Positions 44,825 through 53,402 of a stretch of DNA of 64,000 bases are shown here, one piece after another (positions within the stretch are counted from its first letter, which is position 1; each line of letters opens with the position of its first letter). The translations under genes and the position numbers were made by a program. This DNA comes from Roseinatronobacter monicus. Lineage in GTDB: Bacteria; Pseudomonadota; Alphaproteobacteria; Rhodobacterales; Rhodobacteraceae. The notes under the pieces are model-generated. The model was not told where the DNA came from and did not search any database. It worked only from the letters and a program-made list of their open reading frames with translations. The DNA is taken from NCBI RefSeq assembly GCF_006716865.1, contig NZ_VFPT01000001.1:1483001-1547000 (forward strand), in the 5' to 3' direction.

Positions 44825-46462
44825 ATGCGTCGACTTCTGCCATTTATTTTTGTGCTGTGTCTGGGGTTGCCGGCTCAGGCCACGAATGTGGCCCTTGTCA
44901 TAGCAAATCAGGACTATGAGACGCTCAGTGATGCGCGCGGCGCAAACGCTGTTTCCGCCACCCGCGAAACGCTGGAGGATATGGGCTTTCACGTCTTCAC
45001 GGGCGAGGGGTTGAGCGCCGAGGAAATGCGCGCCCAGCTTGCAGGTATGCACGAACGGATTATGCGCGACGGGGCAGAGCGCGTTGTCGTGGTGCTGGCG
45101 GGACATTTTGCACAATCGCGCAGCGGTGCGTGGCTTATGGGCCGCGAGGCAGCGGAACTGGGGCTGGCGCTGACCGATGGTCAGGCGCTGCGGCTGGATA
45201 TCGTGCTGGAAATTGCCGGGCTGGCAACCGAGGGCGCGATGGTCTGGCTGGCCGATAGCGGCACGTCGCTGGATCTTGGCCGCGGGGTTGAAGCTGGTTT
45301 GCCGCCGCGGCTGATGGTGCCGCAGGGGGTTGGTGTCGTGCGGGGGCGCGCTGACCATGTTGTCGGCGGTTTGCGCGCGACCCTGCGCCCCGGCACTGTC
45401 CTTGCCTCTGTCGTGGACCGCAACCGCAACCTGACAGGTGAAGGGGCGATACCGGCCTTGGTTCCGTTCCTGCCAGATGGTTTCGCCCCTGCAACGCGCG
45501 CGGACCTGCGCGTTTTCGCCGCCGCACAAGAGGAAGACACCGAAGAGGCCTATCAGGCCTATCTTGACGCTTTCCCCAATGGTCAGAACGCGCAGGCGGC
45601 CCGCGCCGCACTGGAACGCATCCGCACATCACCCGAGCGCGTCGAGCAAGCCCTGATGCTGACCCGCGACGAGCGGCGCGCCATTCAGAATGACCTTTCC
45701 GTTTTGGGCTATGATACCCGCGGCATTGACGGCATTTTCGGCCCCGGCACGCGCGGCGCAATCACCAATTGGCAGCGCCAGAATGATCTGGACGAAAGCG
45801 GGTTCCTGACGCAGGACCAGATTTTCAAACTCGCCGGACAAGGCGCTGATCGGGCTTTGGCCCTAGAGGCGGAAACCCGTGCCCGGCGCGAAGCCGAAGA
45901 ACGAAGCGACCGCGATTTCTGGTCCGCGACAGGTGCGGCGGGCGATGAAGCAGGTCTGCGCAGCTATCTGGAACGCTATCCAGATGGAATTTTTGCAAGC
46001 CTTGCACAGGAGCGCTTGGGCCAGATGGTCGCCGACGCGCAAGAGGCCGCTTGGCGACGTGCGCGCGATGTGGACACGGTTGCAGGGTATGAAGCCTATC
46101 TCGATGACTGGCCGGACGGCACGTATTCGGCGGCCGCGCGCAGTCGGTTGGCACGATTGCAGCCCGAACCTGAAGGGCCCGGCCCCGAAGCGGCCCCGCC
46201 CGGACAAGAGCGCGCGGCAGTTGCCCGCGCCCGTGCCGAAGAACAGCAGTTGGGGCTTGCCGGTCCGACCAGATTGTTGATCGAGCAGCGACTGGCGCGA
46301 TTGGGGCTGGACCCCGGACCCGTTGACGGTGTGTTCGATGATCAGACCCGCGTTGCGATTGCTCAGGCACAGGACCGGTTCGACCTGCGCCAAACCGGCT
46401 ATGTCAATCAGGACTTGCTGACCATGCTGATCAGCAACCTGTTCCGCGAGTTCTTTGATTAG
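44825..46462 (+). CDS. Secreted caspase-like protein with two peptidoglycan-binding domains; catalytic Cys absent
   Basis: A 545-residue exported protein with a signal peptide at about 1-19. Residues about 20-225 resemble the caspase/metacaspase p20 fold (NVALVIANQDYETL ... VVVVLAGHFAQ with H94). Where the catalytic Cys is expected the sequence reads VWLADSGTS, and the only cysteine in the whole protein is C12 in the signal peptide. So it should lack caspase proteolysis. Three related repeats of pattern YxxYLxxxPxG lie at 236-266, 374-400 and 418-444. PG_binding_1 domains lie at about 281-336 and 482-537. It probably binds the cell wall in the periplasm. Confidence 0.8.
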   Translation: MRRLLPFIFVLCLGLPAQATNVALVIANQDYETLSDARGANAVSATRETLEDMGFHVFTGEGLSAEEMRAQLAGMHERIMRDGAERVVVVLAGHFAQSRSGAWLMGREAAELGLALTDGQALRLDIVLEIAGLATEGAMVWLADSGTSLDLGRGVEAGLPPRLMVPQGVGVVRGRADHVVGGLRATLRPGTVLASVVDRNRNLTGEGAIPALVPFLPDGFAPATRADLRVFAAAQEEDTEEAYQAYLDAFPNGQNAQAARAALERIRTSPERVEQALMLTRDERRAIQNDLSVLGYDTRGIDGIFGPGTRGAITNWQRQNDLDESGFLTQDQIFKLAGQGADRALALEAETRARREAEERSDRDFWSATGAAGDEAGLRSYLERYPDGIFASLAQERLGQMVADAQEAAWRRARDVDTVAGYEAYLDDWPDGTYSAAARSRLARLQPEPEGPGPEAAPPGQERAAVARARAEEQQLGLAGPTRLLIEQRLARLGLDPGPVDGVFDDQTRVAIAQAQDRFDLRQTGYVNQDLLTMLISNLFREFFD

Positions 46463-46528
46463 GACGGTTGCGCGTCGGTGAGCGCTGGCCTATGCGCTTT
46501 CTGGCCCCAAGAACTTAGAGAGAATACC

Positions 46529-47230
46529 ATGCTGCCTGCCGATGACCGTCTGATTGTCGCCCTTGATGTGCCCAATGCGCTTGCTGGTCTTGAACTTGCC
46601 CGCGTGCTTGGTGACACCGTTTCGTTTTACAAAATCGGGCTTGGCATGTTGACGGGCGGCGGGCTGGCGCTGGCCAATGAGTTGAAGCAGGAACATGGCA
46701 AGCGCATGTTCCTTGATATGAAATTCTTTGACATCGGGGCCACGGTCACGTCTGCGGTGCGTGGGATCGCGCAATATGATCTGGATTTTCTGACCGTGCA
46801 TGGCGACCCGCATGTCGTGCGCGCGGCGCGCGAGGGGGCAGGCGGGTCCGGGTTGAAAATCCTTGCGGTCACGGTGCTGACCTCGCTCGACCGGCAGGAT
46901 CTGGATGACGGGCTGATGCGTGCGGGTGATCTGACCGAGTTGACACTGGAACGCGCGGCGCGCGCTTTTGCCGCCGGTGCTGATGGCGTGATTGCCAGCC
47001 CTCATGAGGCCGCTGGCATTCGCGCCTTGCCAGAGGCTGCGGGCAAGCTGATTGTCACACCCGGCGTGCGCCCTGTGGGCAGCGCATCGGGCGATCAAAA
47101 ACGCATTGCAACACCCGCCCATGCGTTGCAATCGGGTGCAGACCATATCGTTGTGGGCCGCCCTATCTCGCAAGCCACAAACCCGCGCGCAGCGGCGACT
47201 GCAATCTTACAGGACATCACGGGTATCTGA
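46529..47230 (+). CDS. pyrF: Orotidine 5'-phosphate decarboxylase
   Basis: Last step of UMP synthesis in the cytoplasm. It has 233 residues, the normal length. The N-terminal IVALDVPN, the catalytic LDMKFFDIGATV (Asp-Lys-Asp array), VTVLTSLDRQDL, and the phosphate-binding TPGVRPVGSASGDQKRI ... VVGRPIS are intact. ATG 46529 is preferred. An upstream in-frame codon would add a non-conserved extension. It converges on the ABC permease gene with a 9-base gap. Confidence 0.97.
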   Translation: MLPADDRLIVALDVPNALAGLELARVLGDTVSFYKIGLGMLTGGGLALANELKQEHGKRMFLDMKFFDIGATVTSAVRGIAQYDLDFLTVHGDPHVVRAAREGAGGSGLKILAVTVLTSLDRQDLDDGLMRAGDLTELTLERAARAFAAGADGVIASPHEAAGIRALPEAAGKLIVTPGVRPVGSASGDQKRIATPAHALQSGADHIVVGRPISQATNPRAAATAILQDITGI

Positions 47231-47239
47231 CGCACAGGC

Positions 47240-48061
47240 CTAGTGTTTCGCGGACCAACTGAGGGATGCCTGTTTTCGGGTAAATGACTCGATCAGCATC
47301 CCGATGAACAGAACCGCGATCCCGAACAGAACCGGATAGAGCGCAGAGGTGTGCATCGGGTTGTAGTTGATAAAAGCATAGCCGCGCGCTTGGTCGATAC
47401 AGTGGAACAGCGGGTTCCACATGAAGTAATGCAAATAGGATTCCGGCAGCGTATTGGCGAGAAAGAACTTGCCCGACGCAACCATGTTCATGCGCGCGAA
47501 TAACTGTGTCATCAGTTTGCTGGCCTCGGGCGCCCAAGGTTTCAGCGCATAAAGCACCACCCCAATTGCCATACCCGCAAACCACACCGACAAAAGCATC
47601 CCAAAGGCGGCAATGGGTTGATGAATCTCGACCGGTGTCCAGATCACATGATACATGAACAGGATCACCACGACCGAGAGCACCTGAATATACAGCTCTG
47701 CCAATGCCGCCCCGCAAACCGAGACGATGGAATTCATCGGCCGGTGCTTCATCATCGTGGAAGTCGGCCCCTCCGCTGACGAGACGGCAGACAGCACCTT
47801 GATATGGGCCATGAACAAAAAGACGCCGCTCATCAGATAGATCAGCGTATCACCCCGAATGGCGGCGGCGCGCATTCCGGCGAAGATAAAGATAATCATG
47901 AAAACGCCGACCAGCAGCACGGTCTGCGCAATGTTCAGCATCAGGCCAATGATGGCGTTGCCATGATTCTTGCGCACATTGCGAATGGCCTGATTGAAAA
48001 TCAGTTCGCACGTCGTAATTGCAATCGTTAATCGAGACTCGCGCCGCGCAGTGCCGTGCAT
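47240..48061 (-). CDS. ABC-2 type transporter permease, capsule/polysaccharide export type
   Basis: A 273-residue inner-membrane protein with six predicted helices. The layout and motifs (ICELIFNQAIRNV-like start, SAVSSAEGPTSTMMKHRPMN, LANTLPESYLHYFMWNPLFH, INYNPMHTSALYP) match KpsM/ABC2 permeases that export surface polysaccharides. No KpsT-type ATPase, KpsE or outer-membrane exporter gene is present in the window, so partners must lie elsewhere. AAAGG lies 6 bases before ATG 48061. It is divergent from cysQ and may export the glycan made by the neighbouring genes. Confidence 0.87.
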   Translation of the reverse strand: MHGTARRESRLTIAITTCELIFNQAIRNVRKNHGNAIIGLMLNIAQTVLLVGVFMIIFIFAGMRAAAIRGDTLIYLMSGVFLFMAHIKVLSAVSSAEGPTSTMMKHRPMNSIVSVCGAALAELYIQVLSVVVILFMYHVIWTPVEIHQPIAAFGMLLSVWFAGMAIGVVLYALKPWAPEASKLMTQLFARMNMVASGKFFLANTLPESYLHYFMWNPLFHCIDQARGYAFINYNPMHTSALYPVLFGIAVLFIGMLIESFTRKQASLSWSAKH

Positions 48062-48198
48062 CAAGTGCCTTTCATCTTGTTGGACAAAAGAAAGTGTTTT
48101 AGGTCCATTACCAGCAGCTATCTACGTAAGACCGCAGGACATGCAATCAGCACCGCTGTAGTTTGGGCATATTTAGACACCAAAAAAAGGTCATCATT

Positions 48199-49008
48199 AT
48201 GGCGGATATGAATTTTAACAGCGTCGAGACGGTTTTTCGCACACTTGCCTTGCAGGCAGGCGCAAAGATTATGGAAATCTATGAACAGTCCGACTTCTCG
48301 GTCCGCCTGAAAGACGACACGAGCCCGCTGACCGAAGCGGATGAGGCGGCTGATGCGATCATCAGTGCGGGCTTGCGGGCCGCGTTCCCCGATATTGCCG
48401 TTGTGACCGAGGAGCAAACCGCCAGCCATGCGCTGCATGCGGATCGCTTCTTTATCGTTGACCCGCTGGATGGCACCAAGGAATTCGTGAAACGACGGGG
48501 CGATTTCACTGTCAATATCGCCCTTGTCGAATGCGGCGTTCCGGTGCGCGGCATTGTCTATGCACCTGCCAAGGGGCGGATGTTCTATACCAGCGCCGAT
48601 GGCAGCGCAATTGAAGAGCAAGGGCCCTTCAGCCTTGATCTGGCAGGGCAGACACGCGGTCTGCGGATGCGTGAACCCGACCAGAATGCGCTTGTGGTCG
48701 TCGCGTCAAAATCACACCGCGATCAGGCGACCGATGATTATATCAGCCAATATGCGGTTGCCGATTTGCGTTCCGCCGGATCGTCACTGAAATTCTGCCT
48801 GCTCGCAGCGGGTGAGGCTGATTTTTACCCCCGGCTTGGCCGCACGATGGAATGGGACACGGCCGCAGGACATGCCGTCTTGCAGGCCGCCGGGGGGGAA
48901 GTGCTTGATTTCAACACGCACGCGCCGCTGCGTTATGGGAAAGCGGGCTATGAAAACCCGTTCTTCATCGCACGCCATACCGATGTTACCTTGGTTCCGC
49001 CTGCGTGA
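48199..49008 (+). CDS. cysQ: 3'(2'),5'-bisphosphate nucleotidase CysQ
   Basis: A 269-residue phosphatase of the inositol monophosphatase superfamily. It converts PAP, the by-product of PAPS-dependent sulfation, to AMP. Metal-binding motifs: PLTEADEAAD, the EE of VTEEQ, FIVDPLDGTKEFV and EWDTAAGHAVLQAAGG. AAGG lies about 8 bases before ATG 48199. Its position at the head of a cluster that ends in a sulfotransferase suggests recycling of PAP from glycan sulfation. A housekeeping role in sulfate assimilation is equally possible. Confidence 0.92.
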   Translation: MADMNFNSVETVFRTLALQAGAKIMEIYEQSDFSVRLKDDTSPLTEADEAADAIISAGLRAAFPDIAVVTEEQTASHALHADRFFIVDPLDGTKEFVKRRGDFTVNIALVECGVPVRGIVYAPAKGRMFYTSADGSAIEEQGPFSLDLAGQTRGLRMREPDQNALVVVASKSHRDQATDDYISQYAVADLRSAGSSLKFCLLAAGEADFYPRLGRTMEWDTAAGHAVLQAAGGEVLDFNTHAPLRYGKAGYENPFFIARHTDVTLVPPA

Positions 49009-49070
49009 TGCGCGGCAAAATTCCTGAAAAAGCCTTTTTTGAGTTAACTTTAACCATAAACATGCCAAAA

Positions 49071-49099
49071 TTGACCTGTCTTTACTGTCATGACATATC
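49071..49099 (+). promoter_or_regulatory. Possible promoter of galU
   Basis: TTGACC (49071-49076) is followed after 17 bases by CATATC (49094-49099), about 27 bases before galU. The -35 is good and the -10 weak, so this is tentative. An AT-rich stretch lies just upstream. Confidence 0.4.
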
Positions 49100-49125
49100 A
49101 CAACGAATGAAATTTGGAGCACGTC

Positions 49126-50019
49126 ATGAAGCGTAAAGTCACAAAAGCGGTTTTTCCGGTTGCCGGAATGGGAACCAGATTTCTGCCTGCGACCAAGTCG
49201 GTGCCAAAGGAAATTATGACTTTGGTGGATCGCCCCCTGATTCAATATGCGATTGATGAAGCGCGCGAAGCAGGCATTACCGAGTTTATTTTTGTGACCT
49301 CACGCGGCAAGGGCGCATTGGAAGACTATTTTGACCGCGCCCCCGAACTTGAAGCCGCGCTCCGGGCCAAGGGCAAGACTGACCTGCTCGATACGCTGAA
49401 TGCGACCAACATGGACAGCGGTGCAATCGCGTATGTGCGGCAGCATCAGGCGCTTGGTCTGGGGCATGCGGTGTGGTGCGCCCGCCATCTGATCGGGGAT
49501 GAACCTTTTGCGGTGTTGCTGCCGGACGACGTGATCGCCGCTGATACCCCGTGCCTCAAGCAGATGGTTGACGCCTATGAACAGACCGGCGGCAATATGA
49601 TCGCCGCAATGGAAGTCGCGCCGGACAAGGCGTCCAGCTATGGCATCATGGATGTACCACCATCTGTTGGCCGCATTCTGCCTATGCAGGGCATGGTCGA
49701 AAAGCCCGCGCCGGGCACGCAACCCTCCAATCTGGCGGCCATCGGGCGCTATATCCTGTCACCGGATGTCATGCGCCATCTGGACGCGATTGAACCCGGT
49801 GTCGGCGGTGAAATCCAGCTGACAGACGCCATCGCGCGCGAGATTGCAGAGAAGCAGAATGTCTTTGGTTTCCGCTTTGACGGGCAAAGATATGATTGCG
49901 GCTCGAAGGCGGGTTTCTTGCAGGCGACAGTTGCCTTTGGTCTGGCCCGCGCGGAACTGGGTGTGGAACTGGCCGATTTTCTGGTCGATATGGTCGCACA
50001 GCGTCGCGCGGCTGAATAA
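49126..50019 (+). CDS. galU: UTP--glucose-1-phosphate uridylyltransferase
   Basis: A 297-residue nucleotidyltransferase that makes UDP-glucose for surface polysaccharides. The nucleotide-binding signature is GMGTRFLPATKSVPKEIM, followed by the substrate region KPLIQYAIDEA-like LIQYAIDEAREAGI, PDDVIAADTPCLKQM, SYGIMDV, VEKPAPG and YDCGSKAGFLQA. All catalytic motifs are present. GGAG precedes ATG 49126. It lies between cysQ and the first glycosyltransferase. Confidence 0.96.
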   Translation: MKRKVTKAVFPVAGMGTRFLPATKSVPKEIMTLVDRPLIQYAIDEAREAGITEFIFVTSRGKGALEDYFDRAPELEAALRAKGKTDLLDTLNATNMDSGAIAYVRQHQALGLGHAVWCARHLIGDEPFAVLLPDDVIAADTPCLKQMVDAYEQTGGNMIAAMEVAPDKASSYGIMDVPPSVGRILPMQGMVEKPAPGTQPSNLAAIGRYILSPDVMRHLDAIEPGVGGEIQLTDAIAREIAEKQNVFGFRFDGQRYDCGSKAGFLQATVAFGLARAELGVELADFLVDMVAQRRAAE

Positions 50020-50104
50020 CGCAGCCTGTGGCTGAGCAAATGCTAGGACATGCTGTGCATGTTCTGGCGACCCATCACAGGGCAGGGGGTGTCCCGGAAC
50101 CGCT

Positions 50105-51133
50105 ATGTTCACGCCATTGCCGTTGATGACAGATCGCTGGTTCGAGTTTCGCATGCGCTGGAAACGTCGGCGCTTGCGTCTGCGCGCGATTGCCAAATCG
50201 CGCGAATTGACCTGCATAAAACGCGGGCAGTGGGGCAAGGGCGATATCCTGCTGTTCTGCACGATCCGCAACGAGGCAGAGCGCATCGACTGGTTCTTGC
50301 ACCATTACCGCCAGCTAGGGGTGCAGCATTTCATTTTCATCGACAATGCCAGCACCGACGGCACGCGCGAGACATTGCGCGCACAGCCAGACACCACGGT
50401 TTATGCCACATCAGCCAGTTACAAAAAATCGCGTTTCGGCATGGATTGGATCACATGGCTGATGACGCGCCATGCCAACGGGCATTGGTGTGTGGTCGCA
50501 GATTCCGATGAATTGCTGATTTACCCCCATTGGCAAACCCGCCCCTTGCCTGCGCTGACCGCATGGCTGGACGCCGAGGCGCAGCCAGCGCTGCTCGCCA
50601 TGATGCTGGAACTGTACCCGCAAGGGCCGCTGGATGCCGCCCCGTGTGTGCGCGGCACTGACCCGTGCATTGCGCTGAACTGGTTTGATGCGGCGAATTA
50701 TACGATCACGCATAAACCGCTGCTGGATTGCCTGCTGATACAGGGCGGGCCGCGCGCGCGCTGCTTCTTCGCCCAGACGCCCAACCGGGCACCGACCCTG
50801 ACCAAGCTGCCCCTGATAAAGTGGAGCTGGCACAACGTCTGGGTCAATTCCACCCATGCCATTCTGCCGCGCGCGCTCAACCGCCAGTTTGCAACTTGTG
50901 GTGGCGAGCAGATTTCAGGCGCTTTGCTGCACACAAAATTTCTGGCGACCGTGGTGGAGAAGTCGCGCATCGAGAAACACCGTGCCGAGCATTTTGGGAA
51001 TGCGCCCGTTTTTGACAGCTATTACGACGCGGTTGCGCGCGCGCCTGATCTTTGGTGCCCCGCATCCACCCGGTTTGAAGGCTGGGAACAGTTGGAAGAG
51101 CTTGGCCTGATCTCTCGGGGGGGGTGGGCATAA
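50105..51133 (+). CDS. Family 2-like glycosyltransferase (first of two paralogues)
   Basis: A 342-residue GT-A fold protein of the Glyco_tranf_2_4/GT92-like type. A basic N-terminus is followed by ILLFCTIRNEAERIDWFLHH, the nucleotide-sugar region IFIDNASTDGTRE (about residue 79), and the metal-binding DxD-like VVADSDELLIYP (about 131). The protein ends with LEELGLISRGGWA, a motif shared with the paralogue at 52392. No transmembrane helix. Donor and acceptor are unknown. The start has a weak RBS; ATG 50126 is an alternative. An insertion sequence begins about 140 bases after its stop. Confidence 0.85.
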   Translation: MFTPLPLMTDRWFEFRMRWKRRRLRLRAIAKSRELTCIKRGQWGKGDILLFCTIRNEAERIDWFLHHYRQLGVQHFIFIDNASTDGTRETLRAQPDTTVYATSASYKKSRFGMDWITWLMTRHANGHWCVVADSDELLIYPHWQTRPLPALTAWLDAEAQPALLAMMLELYPQGPLDAAPCVRGTDPCIALNWFDAANYTITHKPLLDCLLIQGGPRARCFFAQTPNRAPTLTKLPLIKWSWHNVWVNSTHAILPRALNRQFATCGGEQISGALLHTKFLATVVEKSRIEKHRAEHFGNAPVFDSYYDAVARAPDLWCPASTRFEGWEQLEELGLISRGGWA

Positions 51134-51263
51134 TGTGATCGGGCAAAGGATAACGGGCGACATTCGCCAAGGACATGAAAGCGCGATCGGTGCGCTTTTT
51201 GAGAGTTGCATTCACGGGCTGGCTTAGGCAAATCTGTCGGCTGTAAAGCAAGTGATTGCGTCA

Positions 51264-51271
51264 AAATAAAT
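51264..51271 (+). repeat. Target-site duplication, left copy (8 bp)
   Basis: AAATAAAT, immediately left of the IS1595-family element. It is identical to the copy at 52324-52331. Confidence 0.92.
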
Positions 51272-52323
51272 GGCTCAATTAGCGTTTGTTATGCGTGCCC
51301 ATGTGCGATAGAACATATAGTGAACATACTGTGTGGAGGGGTATATATGGACCACGACATCTTTCTGGTTTGGCTCAATGAGACGGATAACCTCTCGCCG
51401 GACCAGCGCGCCGAGGCGAGTCGGATCCTTTCTGGGTCTCCGTCATTGCAGGCGGTGGTCGATCTCCTTGAGGCAAAGGTTCGTGAGGACCGTATCTGCC
51501 CGCACTGCGCTTCAGAAGGAGCTATCATCAGGGGTCATGCAAGTGGCCTTTCCCGGTTCTTTTGCAAAGGCTGCGGCAAAACCTTCAACGCGTTGACCGG
51601 TACTCCGCTGGCGCGCCTGCGCCACAAGGGCCGTTGGGCAGAGTTCGCTGCTTCGTTACGTGACGGCGAAACGGTAAAGGTATCCGCTGAGCGTTGCATG
51701 GTGGCGCGCACGACCGCTTTTCGTTGGCGTCATCGTTTTCTTCGGGCGGTGACGGCTGGGGCGATCAAGTTGCGCGGCATCGTCGAAGCCGACGAGACCT
51801 TCTTTCTGAGCAGCCGAAAAGGTGAACGAAACCTTGATCGTAAGGCCCGTAAACGTGGCGGCAAGGCCGCCAAACGCGGCTTGTCGGAGGAGCAGGTTCC
51901 GGTCTTGGTCGCAGCCGACCGATCCGGCACCACCATAAGTGCTGTCTTGCCAGCAGTGACGGCCGCACATCTGCAGGCGGTTTTGCAGCCGCTTCTCGAT
52001 CCTGATGCGCTCTTGGTCACTGATGGCTGCACCAGTTACCCGCCTTGCGCAGCAGCAATGGGCATCAGCCATGAAAGCCTCAACCAGACTGCAGGACAAC
52101 GTGTTCGCGGGGAGTTGCACATTCAAACCGTGAACAGTCGACATGAGCGGCTCAAGACATTCCTGCGGCGCCATCGCGGCATCGCAACCAAGTACTTGGA
52201 CAGCTACCTGCGCTGGTTTCAACTTGCAGTCATTCCAAAACACCAAACTCCCCGCGCGATACTCGCCGCCGCCGCAGGAATCCTGCCTATCTCAAGGCAC
52301 GCATAATTAACGCCAATTGAGCC
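51272..52323 (+). mobile_element. Intact IS1595-family insertion sequence (1052 bp)
   Basis: Bounded by 28-base terminal inverted repeats (51272-51299 and 52296-52323) that differ at only three positions; both outer ends read GGCTCAATT. It is flanked by perfect 8-bp direct repeats AAATAAAT, the duplication size known for IS1595. It carries one full-length transposase gene. The well-kept ends and target duplication point to a recent insertion. It lies in the spacer between two glycosyltransferase genes, 60 bases before the second. Confidence 0.95.
51347..52306 (+). CDS. IS1595-family transposase
   Basis: A 319-residue transposase. The N-terminal zinc ribbon has two CxxC pairs (CPHCAS and CKGCGK). 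It is followed by a helix-turn-helix region (KVSAERCMVARTTAFRWRHR) and the ISXO2-like catalytic domain, with D in GIVEADETFF, D in LLVTDGCTSY, and HIQTVNSRHERLKTFL. The last motif has the asparagine typical of the DDNK form of this family. AGGGG lies before ATG 51347. No frameshift or stop is seen, so it may be active. Confidence 0.95.
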   Translation: MDHDIFLVWLNETDNLSPDQRAEASRILSGSPSLQAVVDLLEAKVREDRICPHCASEGAIIRGHASGLSRFFCKGCGKTFNALTGTPLARLRHKGRWAEFAASLRDGETVKVSAERCMVARTTAFRWRHRFLRAVTAGAIKLRGIVEADETFFLSSRKGERNLDRKARKRGGKAAKRGLSEEQVPVLVAADRSGTTISAVLPAVTAAHLQAVLQPLLDPDALLVTDGCTSYPPCAAAMGISHESLNQTAGQRVRGELHIQTVNSRHERLKTFLRRHRGIATKYLDSYLRWFQLAVIPKHQTPRAILAAAAGILPISRHA

Positions 52324-52331
52324 AAATAAAT
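52324..52331 (+). repeat. Target-site duplication, right copy (8 bp)
   Basis: AAATAAAT, immediately right of the IS1595-family element. It is identical to the copy at 51264-51271. Confidence 0.92.
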
Positions 52332-52391
52332 TATCAAGGTGAAGCGTTTACGCCAAGCTGGTAAAGCGCATGCGTGAGGGCTTTGTGAATT

Positions 52392-53402
52392 ATGGGTGTG
52401 CTTGGTCAACTTCGATTGCGGGGCGAACGGCAGGCAAAATTGCTGCGCTGTCTGCGCAAAAGTGCCAGCCTGAAGCCGCGCACTGTGCACACCGACACCA
52501 TCCGGCCACGCGATATTCTGGCTTTTATCACGCTGCGCAATGAGGTGCTGCGTCTGCCCTATTTCCTTGACTACTATCGTGCGCAAGGGGTGCAGCATTT
52601 CCTGATCGTCGATAACGGGTCCAGCGACGGCACCACCGAATATCTGGAAGGGCAGCGCGATGTCTCGCTTTGGGTCACGACCGACAGCTACAAGCGCGCA
52701 AGCTACGGTGTGGACTGGCTGAACCATTTGCTGTGGCGCTACGGGGCTGGGCATTGGGTGCTGGTGCTCGATGTGGATGAGTTTCTGCTCTATCCGTTTT
52801 GCGACACGCGCCCTTTGCAGGCGCTCACGGATTGGCTGGACAGTCAGGGCAGGCGGTCCTTCGGGGCTATGCTGCTGGATATGTACCCAAAAGGGCCGAT
52901 TACAGCGCAACCCTATCAGGCCGGTCAAAACCCGTTCGAGATTGCGCGCTTCTTCGATTCTGGAAATTTCAGCATCCGGCACAATCCCAAATACAACAAT
53001 CTGTGGATACAGGGCGGCGTGCGCCAACGCGTCGTCATGGCGCAGACACCCGCCAAAGCCCCTGCCTTGAACAAGACGCCCTTGGTCAACTGGTCGCGCA
53101 AATATGCCTATATCAGCTCGACCCACACATTGCTGCCGCGCGGGCTGAACAAGGTCTATGACGAGTCGGGCGGGGAATTTGCCTCGGGTGTTTTGCTGCA
53201 TGCCAAGTTTCTGGATACGATCCTTGAGAAAGCGCAGGAAGAATTGCAGCGCGGTGAACATTATGCAGGCAGCCGCGAATATCGCGCCTATCAGGCCAGT
53301 CTGTCGCATTCGCAGGATTTGTGGTGTGAGTGGTCCACCGAATATATCAATTGGCGTCAGCTAGAGATTCTGGGCCTGATGTCAAAAGGGGATTGGGCAT
53401 GA
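52392..53402 (+). CDS. Family 2-like glycosyltransferase (second of two paralogues)
   Basis: A 336-residue protein, same family and length as the enzyme at 50105. The motifs are ILAFITLRNEVLRLPYFLDY, FLIVDNGSSDGTTEYL, the DxD-like VLVLDVDEFLLYP, and the same ending LEILGLMSKGDWA. GAGGG lies 11 bases before the ATG. Its upstream region is now the IS1595-family element. Its stop overlaps the next gene by 4 bases, so it starts a coupled pair. A role in making a surface glycan is inferred from galU and sulfotransferase neighbours. Confidence 0.87.
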   Translation: MGVLGQLRLRGERQAKLLRCLRKSASLKPRTVHTDTIRPRDILAFITLRNEVLRLPYFLDYYRAQGVQHFLIVDNGSSDGTTEYLEGQRDVSLWVTTDSYKRASYGVDWLNHLLWRYGAGHWVLVLDVDEFLLYPFCDTRPLQALTDWLDSQGRRSFGAMLLDMYPKGPITAQPYQAGQNPFEIARFFDSGNFSIRHNPKYNNLWIQGGVRQRVVMAQTPAKAPALNKTPLVNWSRKYAYISSTHTLLPRGLNKVYDESGGEFASGVLLHAKFLDTILEKAQEELQRGEHYAGSREYRAYQASLSHSQDLWCEWSTEYINWRQLEILGLMSKGDWA

